Below, piece by piece: positions 23,746-31,394 of a stretch of DNA of 43,178 nucleotides. Both the position numbers and the translations under genes were made by a program. Below the pieces are notes generated by a model, which was not told where the DNA came from, did no database searches, and saw nothing but the letters and a program-made list of their open reading frames with translations. This DNA is from DATKQY01 sp035532475 (GTDB taxonomy: Bacteria > Actinomycetota > Acidimicrobiia > Acidimicrobiales > Bog-793): the NCBI GenBank assembly GCA_035532475.1, contig DATKQY010000002.1, forward strand, positions 1 to 43,178. The letters are read 5' to 3'. Within the stretch, counting starts at the first letter, position 1; each line of letters begins with the position of its first letter.

Positions 23746-24666
23746 TTAGTAGGAGCGCTCGCCGATCATCACCCGGTAGATGCGCTCCAGATCCTCCAGG
23801 GTGGCGAACTCCACGAGCACCCGGCCCCGCTTGGCGCGCATCTCCACCTTTACGCGGGTGTTGAGATGGGTCGCCAGCAGCTCCTCCAGCTCGAGGACAC
23901 CCGGTGGGCGCAGCCCCGGCGGCCGCGCGGTGTCGTCGGTCGCCGGATCCGCGGCCGCGCCGGCGGTGGCCGAGCTCGCACCCTCAGGCTCCGGGTCGCT
24001 GCCACCGCCAGAGCGGACGAGCTCTTCCAGGGCACGTACCGACAGGCCGTCCTGCACGACGGCCGCCGCGAGCTCCTCCTGCAGCTCGCGGTCCGGTGTC
24101 CCGAGGAGGGTGCGGGCGTGACCGGCGCTGAGCTTCTGGTCACGGACGAGCCGCTGGACCGTCGGCGGCAGCTGGAACAGGCGCAGCGCGTTCGTCACCG
24201 CAACCCGGCTGCGGCCCACACGCTTCGCGACGTCGTCGTGCGTCAGATTGAAATCCTCGATCAGCTGTTGGTACGCGGCCGCCTCGTCGAGCGCGTTGAG
24301 GTCCTCCCGGTGGAGGTTCTCCACCAGGGCCTGCTCGAGACTGGAGACGTCGCTCGCCACCTGGACGAGCGCCGGTATCGTCTGCATGCCGACGCGTCGG
24401 GCGGCGCGCCAGCGCCGCTCGCCGGCGATGAGCTCGTACTGGCCGGCGTCGACCTCGCGCACGAGGACCGGCTGGAGAAGCCCCACGGCCTTGATCGAGT
24501 CGACGAGGGAGGACAGGGCCTCCTCGTCGAACTGCTTGCGCGGCTGGTACTGGTTCGGCCTGATGCTCGAGATCGGGACCTCCCGCAGAGGGGAGTGTGC
24601 CGCGTGGACGATCTCCGTCGGGATCAGTGCCCCGAGGCCGCGTCCGAGGCCGCTACGCCGCGCCAC
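23746..24666 (-). CDS. parB: Chromosome partitioning protein ParB
   Basis: 306 residues from GTG, giving (M)ARRSGLGRGLGALIP, the usual ParB start; a longer frame upstream lies over parA. The N-domain has ISSIRPNQYQPRKQFDEEAL, then GERRWRAARRVGM (82-94, the CTP-binding and arginine patch region) and ENLHREDLN (about 117). The helix-turn-helix is near LTHDDVAKRVGRSRVAVTNA. A low-complexity linker (about 220-250) precedes the C-terminal dimer domain. It binds parS and spreads as a CTP-driven clamp. GTG overlaps the 3' end of parA by 14 bp. A perfect parS lies 0.9 kb upstream, near the parA start. Confidence 0.95.
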   Translation of the reverse strand: MARRSGLGRGLGALIPTEIVHAAHSPLREVPISSIRPNQYQPRKQFDEEALSSLVDSIKAVGLLQPVLVREVDAGQYELIAGERRWRAARRVGMQTIPALVQVASDVSSLEQALVENLHREDLNALDEAAAYQQLIEDFNLTHDDVAKRVGRSRVAVTNALRLFQLPPTVQRLVRDQKLSAGHARTLLGTPDRELQEELAAAVVQDGLSVRALEELVRSGGGSDPEPEGASSATAGAAADPATDDTARPPGLRPPGVLELEELLATHLNTRVKVEMRAKRGRVLVEFATLEDLERIYRVMIGERSY

Positions 24667-25519
24667 CGGCCACCTCCTTGGCCAGCTCGCGGTAGGCGAT
24701 GGCGCCGCGAGATGTCGGATCATGAACGGTCACCGGCTCGCCGAAGGACGGCGCCTCGGAGATGCGGACCGAACGGGGCACGACCGTCTTGCACACGGCG
24801 TCGCCGAAGTGGGTCCGCACCTCGTTGACCACCTGATCGGCGAGCTTGGTCCGGGCGTCATACATCGTGAGGACGATCGTGGTGACCTCCAACTCGGGGT
24901 TCAGCTGTCCGCGGACGAGCTCGACGTTCCGGAGCAGCTGGCCGAGACCTTCCAGGGCGTAGTACTCGCACTGGATCGGCACCAGGACCTCGGTCGCCGC
25001 GGCCAGTCCGTTGACGGTAATGAGACCGAGCGATGGCGGGCAGTCGATCAGCACGTAGGCGAAGTCGTCCCGGACCAGCTCGACCGCCTTGCGCAGCCGC
25101 AGCTCCCGGCTGAACGCGGGGACCAGCTCGATCTCAGCGCCGGCGAGATCGATCGTCGCCGGCGCCAGGAAGAGGTTCTTCAGGTGTGTCGGCTCGATGC
25201 AGTCCTCGAGCGGCACGTCGTGGAGGAGCACGTCGTAGATCGACGTGTCGAAGTTGCGGGCCTCGATGCCGAGGCCGGTGGTCGCGTTCCCCTGCGGATC
25301 GAGGTCGATGACCAGCACCCGGTAGCCGAGCTCGGCGAGCGACGCACCCAGGTTCACCGTCGTCGTGGTCTTGCCGACGCCGCCCTTCTGGTTGGCGACG
25401 GCGAAGGTTCTCGGCAAGCGGCGCGCACCCCCCCGCACCACGCCGCGAACGGCCGGCTCGCTGAGCTCCGGCCTCGGGCTGACGTGTACGTCCCCTGCAC
25501 CCTCGTTAGTAGGCGTCAA
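24653..25519 (-). CDS. parA: Chromosome partitioning ATPase ParA
   Basis: 288 residues if started at TTG 25519. The deviant Walker A is NQKGGVGKTTTTVNLGASLA (Lys45, Lys50). Others: VLVIDLDPQGNATTGLG, FAYVLIDCPPSLGLITVNGL, LVPIQCEYYALEGLGQL and VPRSVRISEAPSFGEPV, all typical of chromosomal ParA/Soj. It binds DNA when ATP-bound and moves ParB-parS complexes. The first 37 residues before RTFAVANQ are low in similarity to the family; GTG codons at 25441 and 25438 are shorter alternatives. The upstream gap (25520-25756) holds parS and no gene. Confidence 0.94.
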   Translation of the reverse strand: MTPTNEGAGDVHVSPRPELSEPAVRGVVRGGARRLPRTFAVANQKGGVGKTTTTVNLGASLAELGYRVLVIDLDPQGNATTGLGIEARNFDTSIYDVLLHDVPLEDCIEPTHLKNLFLAPATIDLAGAEIELVPAFSRELRLRKAVELVRDDFAYVLIDCPPSLGLITVNGLAAATEVLVPIQCEYYALEGLGQLLRNVELVRGQLNPELEVTTIVLTMYDARTKLADQVVNEVRTHFGDAVCKTVVPRSVRISEAPSFGEPVTVHDPTSRGAIAYRELAKEVAGGAA

Positions 25520-25587
25520 CGCGCTGCCGCCTCGCCATTCCGCGCTCCCTCCGCTTGGGCCGATGCACGCGCCGGCGGGTCCGCGAC

Positions 25588-25603
25588 TGTTTCACGTGAA
25601 ACA
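25588..25603. promoter_or_regulatory. parS centromere site
   Basis: TGTTTCACGTGAAACA is a perfect 16-bp palindrome and matches the ParB-binding parS consensus exactly. It lies in the gap between parA and rsmG, about 4 kb from dnaA. I saw no second copy in the window. Confidence 0.95.
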
Positions 25604-25756
25604 TCGTCCTCGGCGCCCACCGGCTCGGCTCGCCACATGACCCACAGCTCGTGCTGCATGCCCCTGCCGGCGACCCGAGCAGCATACCCGCGGACCACCC
25701 GCTCTGAGCGGGGCAATTCGACCGGCGTGGCGCCGACGCGAACCAGGGGTCGCCCG

Positions 25757-26443
25757 TCAGAACAAGGGGCGCTTCGCCGGGATCCCCACCCGCCGGGGGT
25801 AGCGCGCCGGGCAGAGCGCGATCTGTTGCAGCAAGGCGAGCGACCACGGCGACGGCGACGTCCTCCTCAGCTCGAGGCCGACCCGCAGGCATCCATCCGC
25901 GGGCCAGCGCTCAGCGCCCCCCGTGCCGTCTGTCGGCGGCTCGGAGACGATCAGCCAACCACCTTGGTGGAGGAAGGGCGCAGCGCACTCCGCTGTCACC
26001 CCGGGCCGGCCGAAGCCCCTAGCCACGACGAGATCGAACCGCGCCCGTAGCTCCGGATCGCGCCCGGCCTCTTCGGCACGGGCGGCGATCACCCGCACGC
26101 GCTGCGTCCAGCCGAGCTCCTCGACGAAGCGCGACACGAGACCCGCCCGCTGGGTCCGTCCATCGAGCAAAGTCACCGCCGTCGCAGGAATCCGTTGTGC
26201 CACGACCAGCCCGGGGAGCCCCCCACCGGTGCCGAGATCCAGGACCGTGCCACCTTCGGGGACGAGCCCCTCGGCCGCCTCGACGAACGCAGCGGCATGC
26301 GCCACGTGCTCCCGGACCGGCGCAGGTCCGATCGCGCCGATCTCCTGGGCCCGGGCGAGCAGGGCGAGCAGGTGCTCCTCGTCACCCCGGGGGTCGGAAG
26401 CACCGACCGGCACGGTTCGCTCACCGGTCATGTGGCGCACCAT
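25757..26443 (-). CDS. rsmG: 16S rRNA (guanine(527)-N(7))-methyltransferase
   Basis: 228 residues (first ATG 26443; ATG 26431 is also possible). The SAM-binding motif is GGTVLDLGTGGGLPGLVVAQ (about 64-83). Others: VTLLDGRTQRAGLVSRFVEE, RVRVIAARAEEAGRDP, FDLVVARGFGRPGVTAECAA. It methylates N7 of G527 in 16S rRNA; loss of RsmG gives low-level streptomycin resistance in other bacteria. Its place between jag and parA is the conserved origin order. The C-terminal 40 residues are Pro/Arg-rich. Its first residues and the gap to jag (26444-26551) show no other gene. Confidence 0.94.
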   Translation of the reverse strand: MVRHMTGERTVPVGASDPRGDEEHLLALLARAQEIGAIGPAPVREHVAHAAAFVEAAEGLVPEGGTVLDLGTGGGLPGLVVAQRIPATAVTLLDGRTQRAGLVSRFVEELGWTQRVRVIAARAEEAGRDPELRARFDLVVARGFGRPGVTAECAAPFLHQGGWLIVSEPPTDGTGGAERWPADGCLRVGLELRRTSPSPWSLALLQQIALCPARYPRRVGIPAKRPLF

Positions 26444-26551
26444 CCATCAGCCATCCATTCGGCTCGAGCCGCGCCCTGTTGTCCGGGCTCAGGACGATGC
26501 GGCCGCGGCGTACGCGGCCGGAGCGCGCGCTTCACCGGGCCGCGGGCGTGG

Positions 26552-27616
26552 TCAGTCGTCCGGTGTCCCGGCCTCCGCCGCGACCGCCTCTATGGGAGCG
26601 GTCGGAGCTGCCCCGGCCGACGACGGCCGGATGACGACGTAACGGCTCGGCTCGACCCCTTCGGAGGTGGTCTCGACGCCAACGATGCCGTTCACCGTGT
26701 CGTGGACGATCTTGCGGTCGGCCGGCGACATCGGCTCCAGCGCCTCGGGCTCGCCGCTCGCGAGCACCTCGGCGGCGAGGCGACGGACGAAGTTCTCGAG
26801 CGCCGCTGCACGCTTCGCCCGGAAGCCGGCCACATCCACGACGACCCGCGCGCCGTGCTCGTCACCGCGGCGCTGGACCACGGTGCGCGCCAGCTCCTGG
26901 AGCGAGTCGAGCGTCGAGCCTCGGGGCCCGATGAGAAGGCCGAGGTCGTCGCCGGTCACCTCCACGACGATGTGCTCTTCCTCGACCCGCACGTCGGTCG
27001 TCGCCTCGTAGCCGAGGCGCTCCACGACGCCACGGACGAACGCGCCCACTAGCTCGGCCTGCTGCTCGATGCCCATCTCGCCCTCCTCGTTCCTCGGTGC
27101 GCCTGTCGGCGCCCCCTCACGGCCGCCGTGACCTCGGCGGCCGCCACGCCGTCGTCGGCTGGCGCTCGATCCCACACCCGCCTCGTGGGCTCCCGACCCG
27201 GCCGATGATCCGTCGCCGACGCCCTCGAGCACGGTGGAGGGTGGTGCGGTGCCGGCACCCTCCGACGGTCCTGCGCGCTTGGTCCCCGAAGGGCGCGACC
27301 GGCTCTTCGCCGGCTGCGACGTGGGACGCCGCTCGCGGCCCTGTCCGGCGCCGCTCGGCTCGCGGGTGTCCTCACGTCCCTGGCCGCTCGAGCGCTGGTC
27401 ACGGCTGCGGCGTCCGCGCTGGGGACGCTTCGGTCGTGGCGCGGACGGCCGTACCCGGGCGCGGATTCGCGCGTCGGTCCGGCCGATGCCGAACACCCCG
27501 GCACGGGGCTCGACCAGCACGTGGACCTCGGCATCCTGCTCGTCCACGCCGAGCTGGTCGAGCGCGGCCTCCAGCGCGTCGGCGACCGTCCGGCCGGTTG
27601 TCTCAACCCACTCCAC
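26552..27616 (-). CDS. jag: Jag/KhpB RNA-binding protein (Jag-N, KH, R3H)
   Basis: 354 residues from GTG, preceded by GGAGG. Jag-N domain at about 1-52: MEWVETTGRTVADALEAALD and VLVEPRAGVFGIGRTDARIR. A long disordered Arg/Gly/Ser/Pro-rich linker covers about 55-180. The KH domain (about 185-265) has EHIVVEVTGDDLGLLIGPRG with the GxxG-type loop. R3H domain (about 268-335) has ARVVVDVAGFRAKRAAALEN and MSPADRKIVHDTVNG. KhpB binds RNA, often with KhpA, and affects cell shape and division in Gram-positives. The linker is longer than in many Jag proteins. It starts 2 bp after the yidC stop, so the two are cotranscribed. Confidence 0.93.
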   Translation of the reverse strand: MEWVETTGRTVADALEAALDQLGVDEQDAEVHVLVEPRAGVFGIGRTDARIRARVRPSAPRPKRPQRGRRSRDQRSSGQGREDTREPSGAGQGRERRPTSQPAKSRSRPSGTKRAGPSEGAGTAPPSTVLEGVGDGSSAGSGAHEAGVGSSASRRRRGGRRGHGGREGAPTGAPRNEEGEMGIEQQAELVGAFVRGVVERLGYEATTDVRVEEEHIVVEVTGDDLGLLIGPRGSTLDSLQELARTVVQRRGDEHGARVVVDVAGFRAKRAAALENFVRRLAAEVLASGEPEALEPMSPADRKIVHDTVNGIVGVETTSEGVEPSRYVVIRPSSAGAAPTAPIEAVAAEAGTPDD

Positions 27617-27618
27617 CG

Positions 27619-28824
27619 TTACCGCGGCCTCCGCCGGCGCTTGCCCTGGGCCCGCGGCTGCGTCTTCGGCGCCGGTGCCGACCCGTTCTGTGCTGCGTTC
27701 GCCGACGGCCGGCCGTTGCGGGCACCTCGCGCGCCGGAGCGCTGCGGGCCCCTGCCGGACTGGCCCGACTTCGTGGCTCCACCGCCACCTCGGCCCCCGC
27801 CGGTTGCGGCCCCCCCCCCACCGTTACCGCCGTTCGGTCGCGCGGGCTTGGCCGAACCGCCGCTCACGTCGCCGTCACCCTCGAAGGCCGGTGAGGGGAG
27901 GAGGCGGCCGAGCACGCCCTTCGGCCGGCGCTCACGCTCGATCGCGAGCTTCGCCTCGACGACCTTCGGGTCCTGCTTGGTGCGCGCCCGCAGATGCTCC
28001 ATCGACGCCAGGATCTGCGGGTCTCGCTTGTACATGAACTCCTGCTGGGCGATGCGGAAGAGGCTCGAGATGATGAAGTAGACGTTCACGCCCGCCGGGA
28101 TGCTGATGTAGATCACCGCGAAGATCAGCGGCATGACCTTTTGCATCTGCTGCATCTGCGGGTTCGCCTGCGCCGCGGCAGGGTTGCGTCCGCTGAGCTG
28201 CTTCATCTGGACGTACTGGAGGGCGATGGCGACGAGGATCAGCACGAGGAAGGGGATCCGCGCGGCGAAGGACAGCCCGCTCGTGCGCACCGAGTCCGCC
28301 AGGTTGAGCCCGAACGCGTCGAGGTGGGGCCGCACCTGGAGGGCGTTCTGGGTGACGATGTCGTGGTACATCCGGGTGGTGTGGGCGACGTAGAGCGGTG
28401 CGAGGTGGTGTGCTGCGTTCAGGTGCGTCAGGCCCCGGATCGTGTCGTAGAGGATGATGAACGCCGGGAACTGGAGGAACATCGGCACGCACCCACCGGT
28501 CGGGCTGACGCCGTTCTCCTTGTACAGCGCCATCATCTCTTCGTTGAGCTTCTGGCGCGCCTCGGTGCGCTCGGCGGCGCTCGCCCCGGCGGGCGCCTTG
28601 TAGCGCGCCTGGAGCTTCTTCATCTCCGGGGCGAGGATCTGCATCTTCATCATCGACCGGGTGCCCTTGCGGGTGATCGGGAAGACGACGATCATCACCG
28701 TCAGCGTGAGCAGCATGATCGCCACGGCGTAGTTCGGAATCCAGCTGTAGAAGAGCGCCAACAGCCAGGCGAACGCGATGAACAGCGGGTGAACGATCTT
28801 TCCTAGAGATGAAGCGAGCAGCAC
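27619..28824 (-). CDS. yidC: Membrane protein insertase YidC (Oxa1 family)
   Basis: 401 residues from GTG giving (M)LLASSLGKIVHPLFIAFAWL; GAGAGG lies just upstream. Oxa1-type core: helix 1 IAFAWLLALFYSWIPNYAVA, then VVFPITRKGTRSMMKMQILA with the conserved Arg, the cytoplasmic hairpin MKKLQARYKAPAGASAAERT, GGCVPMFLQFPAFIILYDTI, and three more helices to about 290. No large periplasmic domain, as expected outside Gram-negatives. The last 110 residues are Gly/Arg/Asn-rich and very basic, suiting ribosome or RNA contact. YidC inserts membrane proteins with or without SecYEG. The next upstream gene, yidD, ends 10 bp before this start. Confidence 0.95.
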   Translation of the reverse strand: MLLASSLGKIVHPLFIAFAWLLALFYSWIPNYAVAIMLLTLTVMIVVFPITRKGTRSMMKMQILAPEMKKLQARYKAPAGASAAERTEARQKLNEEMMALYKENGVSPTGGCVPMFLQFPAFIILYDTIRGLTHLNAAHHLAPLYVAHTTRMYHDIVTQNALQVRPHLDAFGLNLADSVRTSGLSFAARIPFLVLILVAIALQYVQMKQLSGRNPAAAQANPQMQQMQKVMPLIFAVIYISIPAGVNVYFIISSLFRIAQQEFMYKRDPQILASMEHLRARTKQDPKVVEAKLAIERERRPKGVLGRLLPSPAFEGDGDVSGGSAKPARPNGGNGGGGAATGGGRGGGGATKSGQSGRGPQRSGARGARNGRPSANAAQNGSAPAPKTQPRAQGKRRRRPR

Positions 28825-28834
28825 GGGAGGCCTC

Positions 28835-29065
28835 TCAGCTCGGTACGGGGTCGTAGCCGCGTCCGCCAAACGGATGGCAGCGGGAGATGCGACGGAGCGT
28901 GAGCCAGCTCCCGCGCAGCGCACCGTGGGTGGTGATGGCCTCGGCCGCATACTGCGAGCACGAGGGTACGAATCGGCAGGGAGAAGGGCGTCCGGCGCGG
29001 GCGGCCTGGTACAACCGAATGCCCCAGAGCAGCGCCCGGCGGCTGGCGCCTCCGAGGGCGCTCAT
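28835..29065 (-). CDS. yidD: Membrane protein insertion efficiency factor YidD
   Basis: 76 residues from the ATG of MSALGGASRRALLWGIRLYQ. The family signature is RPSPCRFVPSCSQYAAEAIT with its Cys residues, then HGALRGSWLTLRRISRCHPF and GGRGYDPVP at the end. YidD is a small protein with an amphipathic N-terminal helix that sits at the membrane and helps YidC. Its start overlaps the rnpA 3' end by 4 bp (29062-29065), and it precedes yidC, the usual order. Confidence 0.94.
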   Translation of the reverse strand: MSALGGASRRALLWGIRLYQAARAGRPSPCRFVPSCSQYAAEAITTHGALRGSWLTLRRISRCHPFGGRGYDPVPS

Positions 29066-29406
29066 CTCCTCACTCCGCTCGCTCGTCGCATTGTGTCGCT
29101 CACCCGTTCTCTCAGCTCGTCGAAGGCTAGGCCGCGCACACCGGGACCGACTCCGATGAGGTAGGCGCCGGCGGCGAGCTCGGCCGCCATGCCCGCCGCG
29201 ATCGCACGGAGACGGCGCCGGCACCGGTTCCGGACGACGGCCCCGCCGACCTTCCGGCTGACGGAGTACGCGACGAGCACCTCACCTGGCGCGTCCTCCT
29301 TCGGCAGGAATCGTACCGCTACGGGACCGCTCGAGGCCCGGCGGTCGCTCCGTGCGAGCTGCTGGAACGTCCTCCGACCCTGGACCGTGCCCAACCGGCC
29401 GCTCAA
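29062..29406 (-). CDS. rnpA: Ribonuclease P protein component
   Basis: 114 residues from TTG, which overlaps the rpmH stop as TTGA; a second in-frame TTG at 29394 is possible. Landmarks: FQQLARSDRRASSGPVAVRF, LVAYSVSRKVGGAVVRNRCR with the RNR motif and RRRLRAIAA, the RNA-binding helix of RnpA. With the RNase P RNA it matures tRNA 5' ends. Both starts are TTG and the ribosome binding site is poor, so translation probably depends on coupling to rpmH. Confidence 0.93.
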   Translation of the reverse strand: MSGRLGTVQGRRTFQQLARSDRRASSGPVAVRFLPKEDAPGEVLVAYSVSRKVGGAVVRNRCRRRLRAIAAGMAAELAAGAYLIGVGPGVRGLAFDELRERVSDTMRRASGVRR

Positions 29407-29537
29407 GCCGACAGGCGCACCCGACCGCGCCGCCGGCGCGCCTTCAGGATCGCTCTGCCGGCTCGTGTCGACATGCGGTGGCGGAAGCCGTGCCGCTTGG
29501 CGCGCTTCCTGTTGTTCGGCTGGAACGTCCGCTTCAT
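29403..29537 (-). CDS. rpmH: 50S ribosomal protein L34
   Basis: 44 residues: MKRTFQPNNRKRAKRHGFRH, then RMSTRAGRAILKARRRRGRV and RLSA. This is a near-perfect L34 (KRTFQPNxRKRxKxHGFRxRMxTxxGRxxLxxRRxKGR). It is Arg/Lys-rich and binds 23S rRNA. The stop TGA overlaps the rnpA TTG start. It is divergent from dnaA, as at most bacterial origins. Confidence 0.97.
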   Translation of the reverse strand: MKRTFQPNNRKRAKRHGFRHRMSTRAGRAILKARRRRGRVRLSA

Positions 29538-29562
29538 CCTGCCCCTTTAAGAAAGACCCCAG

Positions 29563-29568
29563 ATGGTA
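29563..29568 (-). promoter_or_regulatory. Candidate -10 box for rpmH-rnpA
   Basis: Minus strand TACCAT, about 26 nt before the rpmH ATG, leaving a short leader that contains AAAGGGGCAGG. The -35 is not clear. Confidence 0.3.
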
Positions 29569-29666
29569 GCGCGGCCCACCGCCGGGTCGCGCCGGAGCGA
29601 CCGACGGCCCTTGGGCGGCAGGACAGAGCGCGCTGTAGGATGCGGACCTCCAAGGATCCTCCCGCA

Positions 29667-29693
29667 GTCCACAGATGTGGACCCTCCTGTGGA
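29667..29693. promoter_or_regulatory. DnaA-box-like sites at the dnaA 5' end
   Basis: GTCCACAGATGTGGAC (29667-29682) is a perfect palindrome of two DnaA-box halves (TCCACA/TGTGGA), with a third TGTGGA at 29688-29693. DnaA often represses its own gene through such boxes. The ATG at 29675 lies inside the palindrome, which argues against its use as the dnaA start. Confidence 0.5.
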
Positions 29694-29722
29694 GAACTTC
29701 CTGGCCGGAGGGCTCGAGACCG

Positions 29723-31123
29723 TTGATCGACGCTCAGCAACTGTGGGACAGCTGCGCAGCGGCGATCCGTTCCCAGGTTTCAGACGCGACGTGGAGAACG
29801 TGGTTCGCGGGCATCTCGCCAATCGCCGTGGCGAACGGATCACTTGTCCTCGGGGTCCCAAACTCCCTGGTAAAGGAGCGTCTCGAGAGCCGCTTTGCCG
29901 GCATGATGCGTGACGCGGTCGCCGAGGCGGCCGGGACCGACCTACCGCTTCGCCTCGACGTCACCACCGAGCTCGCGCCAGGTGAGGACGTCGAATCGGC
30001 GCTCGGCGACCCGGCCGGCAACGGCGACGCACAGAGCGCCCCGATCTCCACAGCCCAGGCGAGAATGGGCGTTCCCGACGGCTTCGGGGCCGTGGTCGAA
30101 GGGCCGAGCAGCCGGCACACCTTTGACGACTTCGTCATCGGTCCGTCGAACCGCTTCGCCCACGCCGCCGCGCTCTCCGTCGCCGAATCGCCGGCCCGCG
30201 CGTACAACCCGCTGTTCATCATCGGCGCCGTCGGACTCGGCAAGACCCACCTCCTCCAGGCGATCCGCAACTACGTCACCGAGAACTTCGCGCGCCTCCA
30301 CGTCCGCTACGTCTCCACCGAAACGTTCATGAACGAGTTCGTGGAGGCGATCCGGAACAACACCACCGGGGCCTTCAAGCGGCGCTACCGCGAGTGCGAC
30401 GTGCTGCTGATCGACGACATCCAGTTCCTCGAGGGCAAAGAGTCGCTCCAGGAGGAGTTCTTCCATACGTTCAATTCCCTCCACGAGGCCTCGAAACAGG
30501 TCGTGCTCACCTCCGACCGGCCGCCCGGCTCGATCGCCACCCTCGAGAGCCGGCTACGAAGCCGATTCCTGTCGGGCCTCATCGCCGACATCCAGCCCCC
30601 CGAGCTCGAGACGCGTATCGCCATCCTCCGCACGAAGGCCGAGCACGAGCGGTCAGTCGTCGACGACGATGTCCTCGAGTTCATCGCCTCCAACATCAAG
30701 GACAACATCCGCGAGCTGGAAGGCGCCCTCATCAGAGTCACCGCGTATGCCAGCCTCACCCGCCAGCCCCTCACCCGCGAGCTCGCCGAGACGGTCCTCG
30801 CCGACCTCGTCGCCGGCCGTCAGCCGCGGCGCATCACCGCCCAGCAGATCCTCACGACCACCGCGGACCACTTCGGGTTCGCGGTCGAAGAGCTCTGCGG
30901 TCCGAGCCGGCGCCGCCCACTCGTCATGGCCCGCCAGATCAGCATGTACGTCTTCCGGGAGCTCACCGACTTCTCCTATCCTGCAATCGCCCGAGAGTTC
31001 GGCGGGCGGGACCACACGACGGTGATCCATGCCGTCGAGAAGATCGCCGCCTTGATGAAGGAGCGTCGACAGGTCTACGAGCAGGTCACCGAGCTCCTCG
31101 TCCGGGTCCGCAACGGTGAGTGA
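29723..31123 (+). CDS. dnaA: Chromosomal replication initiator protein DnaA
   Basis: About 466 residues from TTG 29723, giving (M)IDAQQLWDSCAAAIRSQVSD, where DnaA domain I normally begins (LW plus helix). GGAGGG lies about 10 nt upstream. An in-frame ATG at 29675 would add 16 unusual residues and lies within a DnaA-box palindrome. Domain III has Walker A GAVGLGKT (about 168-175), Walker B LLIDDIQFLEGKE and the arginine-finger area SRFLSGLIADIQPPELETRI. Domain IV ends with the DnaA signature GGRDHTTVIHAVEKIAAL. Domain II is short. It binds boxes in the downstream gap (oriC) and opens the origin. Confidence 0.95.
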   Translation: MIDAQQLWDSCAAAIRSQVSDATWRTWFAGISPIAVANGSLVLGVPNSLVKERLESRFAGMMRDAVAEAAGTDLPLRLDVTTELAPGEDVESALGDPAGNGDAQSAPISTAQARMGVPDGFGAVVEGPSSRHTFDDFVIGPSNRFAHAAALSVAESPARAYNPLFIIGAVGLGKTHLLQAIRNYVTENFARLHVRYVSTETFMNEFVEAIRNNTTGAFKRRYRECDVLLIDDIQFLEGKESLQEEFFHTFNSLHEASKQVVLTSDRPPGSIATLESRLRSRFLSGLIADIQPPELETRIAILRTKAEHERSVVDDDVLEFIASNIKDNIRELEGALIRVTAYASLTRQPLTRELAETVLADLVAGRQPRRITAQQILTTTADHFGFAVEELCGPSRRRPLVMARQISMYVFRELTDFSYPAIAREFGGRDHTTVIHAVEKIAALMKERRQVYEQVTELLVRVRNGE

Positions 31124-31394
31124 GCCCTGCGCGCCCGGCTGGGTGGTGGTAGGCACCGGTGGTGGACCGCCCCGTGGATGGCGCTGTGGACCGCATGGTA
31201 GTGGTGGTGGATGGCCAGTCGGGGATCCACAGCACGCCCGCATCGCCCCCCGCAGCCTGTGCACCGCTGTGGACGACCTCAGCAGCCACCGACTGTCGTG
31301 AGCTGGGCGATCACCCGCTGATCCACAATCCACAGCACCTACTACTACTGCAGTCTTCATAAGCATCCAATGAGAAGAAGGGAGTGCACGAACA
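31124..31394. other. oriC region (dnaA-dnaN intergenic)
   Basis: A 271-bp gap rich in DnaA-box-like 9-mers on both strands: TGTGGACCG (31185-31193), GGATCCACA (31223-31231), TGTGGACGA (31268-31276), TGATCCACA (31319-31327) and CAATCCACA (31326-31334). The last two are followed by a DnaA-trio run and then an AT-richer stretch. Placement between dnaA and dnaN is the usual actinobacterial oriC. The boxes diverge from TTGTCCACA, which is normal for high-GC origins. Confidence 0.8.
31319..31350 (+). promoter_or_regulatory. Basal unwinding module: two DnaA boxes, GC spacer and DnaA-trios
   Basis: Two overlapping boxes (TGATCCACA 31319-31327, CAATCCACA 31326-31334), a 4-nt spacer GCAC, then CTACTACTACTG (31339-31350), four repeats of the DnaA-trio unit. 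The DNA after it (CAGTCTTCATAAGCATCC) is less GC-rich and would melt first. This is the arrangement described for the B. subtilis unwinding element. Confidence 0.6.

Noticed and set aside
25506..25892. Minus-strand frame between parA and rsmG that includes the parS palindrome (FHVKQ)
   Set aside because: The FHVKQ-type string is just parS read as codons; the rest overlaps rsmG in another frame and lacks family features.
31124..31394. GGTGGT/GTGGTGG-rich stretch in oriC as a CRISPR-like or tandem repeat
   Set aside because: Short irregular GGTGGT runs without regular spacing; they fit DnaA-box clustering and base composition better.
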